DNA of 64,000 nucleotides, taken from contig OX638131.1 in assembly GCA_951804985.1 (NCBI GenBank), forward strand, positions 55,156,470 through 55,220,469, given 5' to 3'. The notes beneath the pieces are model-generated. The model was not told the origin of the DNA. It did no database searches and was given only the letters and a program-made list of their open reading frames with translations. Source of the stretch: Dryomyza anilis. Lineage: Eukaryota; Arthropoda; Insecta; Diptera; Dryomyzidae. Positions 32,592-41,347 of the stretch are shown here, piece by piece (positions within the stretch are counted from its first letter, which is position 1; each line of letters starts with the position of its first letter). A program made the translations under genes and the position numbers.

Positions 32592-34338
32592 CCCAAGTAG
32601 AACATTGTACGAAATGATACCTAAAAGGACCTCTTTATAATGTTCACTTATTTGCTTTCTCCAAAAGCTATCGAAAAGATGAATTTCTAACAAGTCTCAT
32701 TTGCATCGTTTTTACATCAGCTAAACGATGCCAGTATTCCGTAAACTTATTTGCTTACTCAAAAAGTTTTCAAAAAGGCAACTACTTAATAAATCTTTTT
32801 CGTATCGTTTAGTCAGTGTAACGATGCCAATAAAATGTTTGTTTACATTAGAATTTTCAGATTGACAAATAAAAAATAAATTGAAATTAATTTAGTTTAG
32901 AATTTTCATGCATCTGTCTCGCAACACAAATAAAATAAAAAATTGCTATTAAAAACTACATCAGCAAGCCACGTTCCTGCTCCAAGACGTCTGCGGATGT
33001 GACGCTGAAAAGTGCACACCCAAATTCTGCATGCCCACCACCAGCAGCAGGACCATGTCTTGATAAGAGATTCGTCATTATGCGTGTTAAGCAGAGCACA
33101 GGAGCGATCAGATGAGCGGCATGGACCGTAACAAAAATGACAACAGAAACAGAAGATAATGAAAAACGGCTGCCACAATTTGGCAACGACATCGCCATGA
33201 TTCAAAACCCATCGCAACATGTTTTGTTATTGAAATGTTTTCGACTTCTGTCAAAAGCTAAATAAAAAGAAAATTGTAACGACGCGATGTAAGTTTTAAT
33301 ATGGATTAATTTATAAAAAAACCTAATTTTATATTTAATATTTTTAGTAATCTGCAATCAGGATGTAATGTAGACGACGAATGCCGTTAAGCGGAAGCAA
33401 TCCACAAACGCCCACCGCCATATCAACCGCATCGAAACCGTAAAACAAAGTCAATCTGCTGGAGAAACTATCGTTGGGTAAACGACCGCTTCAACACCAA
33501 AGAACCGGTGCCCAAGTCTTCCTCCGAGCTGGTATCGGCTTATGGCTACGACATACGCAATCACCATGTGCGCTTTGATGTCGTCGTTATTGAAGCGGTC
33601 TTAGCAAATAAGCGCTCAACTGGGAATATTAAACGTCCTCAAGAAGCTTTTTACGTCAAGTCGCGTAGCGTATGACAAGTCGCGTAGCGTACGGAAGTAA
33701 ATCAGGATCTGCAGCTGTAGCGTAGAACGGCACGGATGCCATGGAAACGCTGACAGAACAGCTACCACAACATCGCGCACCGAGTCGAACAGGGTGAACA
33801 TAGACTCAAGAAGATTCAAACAAGCAGAGGCGGTCAACAACAGCAGCTTTTGGGTCGGCAGACAGCCATAGATTTGAAAATTATACAAGCGTCACTGGTC
33901 ATCACTATAACCACAGCGCAACAATCGTCAATACAAATGCAAATATAGATTGTTAAATTCATTAAAAAATAAATAAAAACAAAAAAAAATATATTTTATT
34001 TTTAAATTCGGTATTAATTAAAAAATGTCAGACTTAAAATTTGGCAGAAGAAAATTTTGTGCGTCATCCTTTTTGTTTACTTTTTGCTGACGCCAACCGA
34101 TAGCCTTTCAGTTACTAATAAGACTACGTTTAGATAATAACCTTAAGGTATCTTTATGTATACCATTATGACATCATTCAGACAAATCAAAAAGGCATCT
34201 TCCGGTCAATCATTTGTATTACAAAAAGACATCTTTTACGTAACAATTTGGACAAATTTCGGACATCGATAATATTTAAAATAATTTAAAATAATAATAA
34301 CTTGAAGATATCGTTCAGACATCATTTGTCTAGTTGGG
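32592..34338 (+). mobile_element. Candidate TIR element carrying a barentsz fragment
   Basis: The left edge CCCAAGTAGAACATTG and right edge CATTTGTCTAGTTGGG are imperfect inverted repeats. The interior is GC-richer in the middle (33350-33850) and AT-rich at the edges. No transposase is visible. A second copy of the right-end segment (ACATCATTCAGACAAATC, GTCTAGTTG) lies at 34450-34706, giving a tandem repeat of the element's end. Boundaries and element status are inferences. Confidence 0.45.
33353..33677 (+). pseudogene. barentsz/CASC3 (SELOR domain) fragment
   Basis: The frame encodes RWVNDRFNTKEPVPKSSSEL followed by VSAYGYDIRN. This matches the conserved SELOR-domain stretch of Barentsz/CASC3 (pattern W.xD.F...E..PKS..EL...YGYDIR), the exon-junction-complex subunit that binds eIF4A3 and RNA. 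Upstream in the same frame are PPPYQPHRNRKTK and a TAA stop. The frame ends shortly after KSRSV. The Arg-rich tract expected after YGYDIR is missing. A short intron-like segment (33289-33347, GTAAGT to TTTTTAG) sits just upstream, so this is not a simple processed copy. It is clearly not a full gene. Confidence 0.7.
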
Positions 34339-34710
34339 AACGTTTAAATAAAAAAAAATATATTAGAATTCTTAAATATTTGGTTTTAGTCGTTTCTTCT
34401 GCGAAACAAAAAAAAAGATAGTACAACTTTTATTTGCGCTATTTGGCATATCGTATTTGTATACTTTTTTTATCACTTTAGGATGACTTAATTCGGTTGC
34501 ATTTCAGTTGCTCAAAAGACAACTTGTAGATAATAACTTCAAGGCATCTTTATGTATACGTTTAGGACATCATTCAGACAAATCAAAAGTGAACTTGCGG
34601 TCAATCAAACAAAAAGGCATATTTCTCGTAACATTTCGGACATTGATAATTTTTAGAAGATAACTTAAAGACATCTTTCAGACTTAATTTGTCTAGTTGA
34701 ATAGTTATCG
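34050..34710. repeat. Imperfect tandem duplication (about 370 bp)
   Basis: Both halves share AGATAATAAC(C/T)T(T/C)AAGG(T/C)ATCTTTATGTATAC, ACATCATTCAGACAAATCAAAA and a terminal GTCTAGTTG. The first half forms the right end of the barentsz-bearing element. Confidence 0.7.
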
Positions 34711-34970
34711 ATCTAGAAACATGGTTGCGAATATAAATACATGTTTATGCTACTAGTTTAGATTTCACATCAGGAGTATTTCAAACGTTTCGTTCGTTTC
34801 GCCCTTTGAATCGAACGTTTGTTAAATATTTTTGTTTTGCCAACTATTTCTCATACACAAAAATTTAATTTTTTTTTAATGTGTCACATGATACAATGTG
34901 TCGTACGATTTATATGCTGGCAAAATAAAAACTCTCAAAACGAGTGTACTCAATGTTTCGTTTGATACAT

Positions 34971-36051
34971 CCCAACTAATGCCAGAGCTCAAGTTACACT
35001 CAGGCTCCAGTATCTTGAACCTAACTTGAATGTTTTGAATTTATTTGACAATTGTTTTAAAACAATTGTTCAATATTTTTTTTTTTTTAATCAAGCAACA
35101 CTTCCCTTTTCATTAACAACAACAAAAATAGAATAAACTGACACAAACTTTGTAGGAACTTGCAAATCAAAAATTACCTTACATTAGCGTTTATTTATGG
35201 TAAGTGAGCGAATAATTTAACAAATTTAACTTTTACACTGCTACGTCCACTATCCCGCAGACATTTTATCGAAGCGATAGATCAAGTGAATTGAAATTGC
35301 GTGTGCACCTTAAAAAATGTTAATGTTGCGAATGCGGACGACCTTTTAAATCGGCATTGATCGGTTTATTGTATGCAGTTCAGAGGATGTATTGGCGAAA
35401 TTTTTATGACCCACAAGCTGCACTCTTAGACGCCTTGAGTGCCTTCAATCACATTTATTTCGGAACTAATGTGACGTGCACTGTTCTTCCTTATGCTGAT
35501 GTGGATCCCTGCGAATTTGCCATTAATAAAGCGATACAAGACTGTTATATTTCAGCAATATTGCGACGGGAACTCTAGTTCAATATTTCTCTATATATGT
35601 TAAGTCACTGCTGCACCTGTTTTTATTAATAATGTAATATTAAATCATAATAACAATATCATTTAAAATATTAAAAATTTATTATATATTTGTACTTGCT
35701 TGTTTTTCTTATTGCAAAAAGGCCAACAATTTTCGCAATTTTCTGATATAAAGAGGCACATTTTAGATTCATTTGTGAGTCTTTTTCTGAAGCTTATTTC
35801 ATTAAAAAATGAATCTTGTAAGATTCAGTTGCAAGAGCATTTCTAGTTTACTTTTATGCTCATTTGCTAGATTGTTTTTAGGCTCCGATACAAGATTCAT
35901 AAAATAGCCATCTACCTATGCTCAGGTCTGAATGACGCATTTTTATCAGAAAATGTATATTTCAAGACTCTTTTCTGAATGAAACATGAGCGCTCAGGCT
36001 CAGGCAAAAGATCGTGAAAACAATCTTTTCGGAGTTCTTCCGTTGGCTGGG
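34971..36051 (+). mobile_element. TIR element (1081 bp, AT duplication) carrying an exon-like ORF
   Basis: It starts CCCAACTAATGCCAGAGCTC and ends GAGTTCTTCCGTTGGCTGGG (imperfect TIR). The flanks GATACAT and ATGAATCAAAAATTG are continuous in the repeat at 4908-4930, so the insertion point is exact and the duplication is AT. The interior has a 61-nt intron-like segment (35200-35260, GTAAGT to CCCGCAG) followed by a 73-codon frame. No transposase was found. Confidence 0.78.
35357..35578 (+). pseudogene. Unrecognised gene fragment inside the 34971 element
   Basis: The 73-codon frame includes LLYAVQRMYWRNFYDP, ALLDALSAFNHIYFGTN and DPCEFAINKAIQDCYISAIL. The composition is that of a normal folded protein and not AT-rich noise. 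The same frame can be followed back past the ATG to a putative acceptor at 35260, interrupted by two stops. I do not recognise the family. It is probably a captured exon pair of a host gene; AATAAA-like signals follow the stop. Confidence 0.4.
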
Positions 36052-36375
36052 ATGAATCAAAAATTGTAGTCACACGATATTGAAACGAATTGTAGCCGAT
36101 ATCGTCACCGGGAAATACATGATCGGGGCGTTAGTCTAGCCCCATATGAATGCATGTATTTCTATTTATAAAAAGACGATTATCCTAAAAAGAACTAACA
36201 AATACTCTAGGTTGAGCTCTAAAAAAAACATGGGTTTACAATCGAGGAGATTTTTGGCGCGAAAAACCAATTAATGTTATTAAATAAAATTGACTCAAAT
36301 GGATCAGATTAAAGTGTTAGATAAAAGAATTGTAAACTAATTACATTCATAAAACGATGTTTAGATCAAACTTAC

Positions 36376-36464
36376 AGGGTCAACAAAATCCATGTTAAGT
36401 CCATAGCATAACTTCTGAATTCGAGACGTAATTTTGTCAAAATGAATTTCTTCTTTTCGACCAT
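36376..36464 (-). CDS. RnrL: RnrL exon 2 (ATP-cone, first part)
   Basis: This 89-nt exon has an acceptor ending TATTTAG and a donor GTAAGT. Joined to exon 1 it encodes residues 11-40, including [22 protein letters not shown] and MDFVDP, a near-verbatim match to the conserved start of the ATP-cone in animal R1 proteins. The ATP-cone binds ATP or dATP and switches overall enzyme activity. The reading frame is open, both splice sites are canonical and the phase joins exon 3 exactly. The intron to exon 1 is only 68 nt, whereas the next intron is about 35 kb. Recognition is from family knowledge and the boundaries are read from the sequence. Confidence 0.96.
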
Positions 36465-36532
36465 CTAAATAATACAAAAATGAAAATAAAAAAGTAATTT
36501 AAATTTGTTTTAATATATAAATTTGTATTCAC

Positions 36533-36563
36533 CTCTCTTTATAACGTGCATTTTCCCAGACAT
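36533..36563 (-). CDS. RnrL: RnrL exon 1 (ribonucleotide reductase large subunit, N-terminus)
   Basis: This is the first coding exon of the large (R1) subunit of class I ribonucleotide reductase, the cytosolic enzyme that reduces NDPs to dNDPs for DNA synthesis. The ATG is at 36563-36561. Ten codons plus one base end at a GT donor (36532-36531, GTGAAT context). The peptide contains MHVIKR, which matches the start of animal R1 proteins. The upstream ATG adds four residues (MSGK) before the methionine that aligns with the vertebrate start, so either could be used. The split codon (G + AT = Asp) is completed exactly by exon 2, which strongly supports the model. The 5'UTR extends upward from 36564; its length is not visible. 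Confidence 0.93.
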
Positions 36564-36768
36564 TTCTTATACAAACACTATTGCCGAATTAACACATATA
36601 TTTAAACAAATGTTTTCAGAGCAGGGTTGCCATAACATTATTAGAAAAAGTAACTTAACTTCCCAGTGACCAGTGTCGCCAAATAAAATTACCACAAAAA
36701 TTATTTTTACCACAGCAATTAAATTTTACCACAGCAAATTCTCACAAATTACCACAGAGAATACATAT
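36564..36768 (-). promoter_or_regulatory. 5' region of RnrL (promoter/5'UTR, inferred)
   Basis: This is the only non-repeat sequence between the RnrL start codon and a truncated MITE at 36769, so the 5'UTR and proximal promoter should lie here or beyond that MITE. The minus strand has ATTTGGCGACAC (about 36675-36690), one base off the E2F-type TTTSSCGC consensus. E2F control of RNR genes is established in Drosophila, but a single imperfect site is weak evidence. No clear TATA box or initiator could be assigned. Confidence 0.35.
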
Positions 36769-37555
36769 TTAGCATTGAATTCCATATTCGTAATAATGAG
36801 AATATGTTAATTGGAGAAACTTTAATTAATTTTTTTGTCGTATTGATATTAAAGTTGTTATATGTATTATATTTTTTATTGGTAATTTTTAAATCATTAA
36901 TTAATTAATTAGTAACATCAATTAAAAATTTCATTCGAAATTTCATTCGATTAAATAAAATATTTGTCGAATAGAAACATATAAAAATAAAAATAATTTA
37001 ATTCAATATATAACATAAAATAAATATTAAATAAGTATTTATACTTTTTCATATGCTTTGTAAATTCTTTCAACCTAACGAATGTTTTACCGAAGTCAGT
37101 TTTCACAACTTCTACAGGTGGGCCAATTAATTGAGTCAAACATAAAATTTGACATTCGCTTTTTAATGATTCAATATGCAACAAAATGAGCATCATAAGC
37201 TGTTTGTCAAATTCTAAATTGAGCTATTTAATGCTTTAATAACATAACATACACTAAATAATGCAATATCCTGTTTTAAAATAGCAACGTAGATGAAAAT
37301 AATTTTAGAAGAAACTGAACGACGCCGCGGACGCACGAGACGCACAAACAAAACACAAAATGAAATCCAGAAGAAAAAACAGAGTTGCAATTAAAAGAAA
37401 ATGAATAAATCAAAAGTAACAAATAAAAGTAGTTAATACTATTAAAGATTTAGTTGTATTGAAATTATATTAAATTTATTCCTATTAATATTTTAATTAA
37501 AAACGCTGTAAATACAATTAATTAATTAGTAAATACATTCATATTTTTAATTAAA
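36769..37555 (+). mobile_element. MITE family A, copy 3 (both ends lost)
   Basis: The body matches the other family A copies from AGCATTGAATTCC onward, but the left terminus is missing and the right end stops abruptly at 37555. There it is joined to the LTR of the gypsy element. About 65 bp of the MITE end and about 93 bp of the LTR end are absent, so a deletion fused them. It lies about 200 bp upstream of the RnrL start codon. Confidence 0.8.
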
Positions 37556-39109
37556 CCAATATTAAAAGACTCGTTACAAAACATAAATCGTGCCGGACAT
37601 TTCGAACAGACACACAAAAGAAACATCTTTAGGACAAAAACCCAGAAGATAGACGGACAACTGACCAAACTCCAAAAACAATGAATGATATGGATGTTTA
37701 TCATTCACGAGCTACCCTCCCACATCGTAATGTATAGTACGCCTTTGATAACCCATTTCTAGTTTTTTGACAATTTCCTACACAATTATTTTATAACAAA
37801 TAACACTCGGACAGATATATACACATTGAACATTTTATTTAAGTATATAGTTATATACATATATCTTATGACTATTACATAATTTTATTTATTCAAATTT
37901 ATAGCTCATATTAACTTTTAAGTAATTTTGTATTCTCTAGTTAAATTTTATTTCCTTTTTTTACAATATTAAATAATTTATAAATATAAGTTATATTAAG
38001 TATAGCTATTTATTTAAATTATATGTTTTGTTTAAATTTATTTTTATAGGTTTTATTTGTTTAATGTATTAAATTTTCTTCTATTTTTCTTTTTTTTATA
38101 TAGTTTTTTATTATGTTATATTTCTTTTTATTTGTTTCACCTGTTCTTATATTATATTAAATTTCTTTTTTTTCTATTTTATATTCATGTATTTTAATAA
38201 ATGATCTCTTTTTATATTCTTTTATATATTTTGTTATTATATATCTTATTTCATCATTTCAATTATTTTTTATATTATATCAAATTTCTTTTTTTTTTTA
38301 TATTTTATATTCATGTATTATAATAAATGTTGTCTTTTTATATTCTTTTATATATTTTGTTATTATATATCTTATTTTATTATTTCAATTATTTTTTAAT
38401 CAAATCTCTTTTTTTTATATTTTTTTGTATTATAATTAATTTTCTTTTTTATATTTTATTATATATTTTGTTATTATATATTTTATTTTATTATATGTTA
38501 AACTATCCTTTGTTAATTTAATCGTCCAAAAATAAACGTATCTAATTAATCACCCCTAACATATAATTAATTGGGTACTAACTTGTTTATATGTAGTTAT
38601 TTTGTTCTATATTGTAACTTCTCTTTTTTCTTTTCTTTTATGGCTGGACAAAGGTTAATTTATGTTTTTTTTTTTTCTTAATTATCCATTTTTATAGTAG
38701 GTAATTTATTTATTTTCTTTTCTTGCATAATTATTTTATTTAATTTTTATATGGGTTTAATTAAGTTTTGTTATATTTTTTTTTATTATATATTTAAGTT
38801 GCACTGAGTCTTTTTATATTAATAATTTAATTTTATTCTTAAGTCTTAGATTTAAGTAGTTTTAGATTTTTTTAATAATAAATTTATTCTTATGTTTTAT
38901 ATTTAAGTAGTTTTAGATTTTTGAATAACTTATTTAATCATAAGTCTTAGATTAAATAATAAATTTATTCCTAAGTTTTAGATGCAAGTATTTTGTGATT
39001 TTTGAATTATTTAATCCTAGGTTAAATTAGGAAGTACGTATTTTCATATTCGTAAGCTCTTTTTCTTTAGATGCCTTCAAATCAAATTTTTAAATGTTTT
39101 TGTTACTAT

Positions 39110-39996
39110 ACTCAGACGAAAATGTACCATTAAGTACTTTATGGTACGACCATTGATCTTATGGTACATGTATTAATAGTTTTTTCTTTTTAAATCAAAA
39201 GTTTTCTAATTAATTCAATAGTATTTGAAAAATTCAGTACCATAAATTTAAATATTTCAATATTTTTATTTTAAATAGAATAAATGATGTTGTTTTAATG
39301 GTTTCCTCCTACAAAAATAAGCATGGTGTAAAAAAAACATAAAACGAATACAAACATGTTCGTTTTGTACGTCATTCTGCGTGTTTGCTCAAAATGGTCG
39401 CATGTATTTTTTTGGAATAATCCACATTATTAAACGCGACATTGGTAAGGACTCAATGTATTTAATGTAAATAAATTATATTTATATATTTATTTAAATT
39501 TTTATTTATTACAGAAAATAAATAATATATCGAACTTCTATTATGACAACGGACTCAAAAACAACTGCAGGCTCAAGTACTACAATCAATTATTGGAAAC
39601 CAAAGCAAACATTAAATGTGTTATAACCTTTTGCAGCAAAAAGTGTCTTTTTATGTGTATGTTGTAAAAGTGAATATCAATTTCGACATTTAAATAACAT
39701 AAAATAATAAAATAATATATACAATAAATTAACTGAAATACATTTCTGTTTTAATAAATTATTAGGAAAATGTAATTCGACCATAAAATTAATAATACGT
39801 ATCATTAAATTTGTATAGGTCTTTCTTATTGTAATTAAAATATGACATCATAAAATATATGGTATAACCACACATTGTATTAACAGTTTCAATATTACTG
39901 AACAAATGGTACGCATCCTATTGACCAATATTAATAGTATAAATTATTGTTTTTCTATTGAAATACTATCAATTTATCATGATTTTTTTCTGGGTG
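39110..39996 (+). mobile_element. MITE family B, copy 2 (887 bp, in the left LTR)
   Basis: This has the same ends (TACTCAGACGAAAATG, first base changed, and ATTTTTTTCTGGGTG), with TA at 39108-39109 and 39997-39998. The right LTR of the same element reads GTTACTACCTTTTTGG across this point, a clean empty site. The 27-codon frame ending in YWKPKQTLNVL is kept despite several amino-acid changes upstream. Confidence 0.92.
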
Positions 39997-40419
39997 TACC
40001 TTTTTGGCACGTGTTGGTATAGATTAATACGTTGATGCTTCACATCAACGCTTACCAAGTCCCTGTAGCCTGCTGTAGATCGTCCTGATGGAGGTCGCCC
40101 CAAGAATGAGGTTGGATTCGGCAGTACCGTCAAACCTCGAGGCTCCAAATCCGATCATTAATATTTTTATGAACGCCTATTTGCAATTCCTCGTTTCTGG
40201 CGGTTTAGTGCGATTTATTTTATTTAAATATGAGTAAACTATTACTTTTAATTACATGGCGGTAGATTAAATTTTTTGTTCGCTAATCCCACGAGGCGCA
40301 CTAGTTCAGATCTTGGCAGGAACAGAGAACGACAAACGGCCGTGTTCTTTCAATGTCTTTTTTTGACATCAAGGTGAATAAAAAAAAGGTAAATTTGGCA
40401 ACACTGCCTATTTATATTG

Positions 40420-40766
40420 CAAGGAAGAATGATGCATTGCGCATGTACACCCTGTATTGCTGACGTCAAAAACTATGGAATGTCAAGTAAAGGAAATTTA
40501 AATTAAGACATTTCATAAATTACAAATATTTATTTCACTGAAATTTTGTTTTTGAAAACATTTTTGGCAAAAAACATTGGCTTCCGGCAGTTTCCTCAGT
40601 GGATGCATCAACTATCGTCCTGATCAAGACATTTCTGCACATGGACATTGCAACAACATTCTGACACAATGCAAAAATTACAGTTGTCAAAAAACTTCTA
40701 CGTACATGCGCAAAAAATTCAAGTTTTGAACAACGTTCTGCGCAATCTTTGTTTCTATTATTCTTG
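40420..40766. mobile_element. Short element of family I, copy 1 (347 bp)
   Basis: The ends are CAAGGAAGAATGATGCATTGCG and the complement of CAAGAATAATAGAAACAAAG; the right LTR lacks this segment. The minus strand carries a gene-like piece (NVLIRTIVDAS, ETAGS) followed by AATAAATATTTG, which looks like a poly(A) signal. The same piece occurs in the larger copy at 61137. Confidence 0.75.
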
Positions 40767-40916
40767 CTGGAAGTCCGTGTACGTTTTTTAGGTTTTATTG
40801 ACAACTGTCAATACTATTTTCAACGACCTGTGCAGCGGTTTGTCAGTTTTTCCGCGTGAGACTTTTATACATTATTTTCGTAGTTTAATGTTTTTATTTT
40901 ACAGGTGACTGTGACA

Positions 40917-41347
40917 AAACCAAGAGCTTTCCGAGTTTACGAAAGTAAGGACTAGGGAGGACACCTGTTGGAACATTTACACTTAAGCTGGCGATTATTG
41001 TGGCACATACACACATGCATACAATAAGGTTAGCAAGAGAATACGTAGTGTTTAGTCATTTAAGAAGAAGAAGTAGTGTTTAGTCGCAATTTTGTTTACT
41101 CTTTAATTAATTAAGAAAGTGTTACCAAAATAAATGAGTCAACCAGACGATAGATCAGTTAATAAATTAGTTGTGTTAATATGTCAGTGATAAAGATAAG
41201 CAGCTTCTCTTCCCTTCTTTACTTGTATTTTGCATGTTATCAATTAAGCATAAAAGTGTGGCCAAACCTATTTATGTAGCCGGGCATAGTTTATAATATA
41301 TGTTCTGTTCTATTAAAGATGATGGAGAGTGTGTGATATTTATTACT
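40917..41347 (-). other. 3' untranslated part of the gypsy element
   Basis: This lies between the end of pol and the left LTR. A purine-rich minus-strand stretch (AAAGAAGGGAAGAGAAGC, about 41204-41225) could be a polypurine tract, but it lies about 290 bp from the LTR start and not next to it. Confidence 0.45.

Larger units (their letters stand above)
975..36375 (-). other. RnrL: RnrL intron 2, about 35.4 kb
   Basis: This intron is bounded by the GTAAGT donor after exon 2 (36375 downward) and the TTTTCAG acceptor before exon 3 (975). It holds two LINEs, a DD37E transposon, several mini-me elements, TIR elements, SINE fragments, minisatellites and a barentsz-derived fragment. No other intact host gene was recognised inside it. 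The length is the exon-to-exon distance in this assembly and assumes the two exons belong to one transcript. Frame and protein homology across the join support that. Confidence 0.85.
37556..40916 (-). mobile_element. Left (3') LTR of the gypsy element, with insertions
   Basis: This is homologous in the same orientation to 46919-49354. On the minus strand the LTR begins TGTCACAGTCACC at 40916. The far end (last about 93 bp) is lost where it abuts MITE A at 37555. Later insertions are MITE B (39110-39996) and a short TIR element (40420-40766). Without these it is about 2.1 kb. It contains roughly 120-bp tandem T-rich units at 38158, 38282 and 38400. Confidence 0.85.

Noticed and set aside
32906..33220. 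Minus-strand 104- and 80-codon Cys/Ser-rich frames
   Set aside because: Two overlapping frames with no domain. The GC-rich DNA belongs to the fragment-bearing cassette and could equally be read on the plus strand.
36675..36690. E2F site controlling RnrL
   Set aside because: The match is one base off and single. E2F control of RNR is known in flies, but this site alone does not show it.
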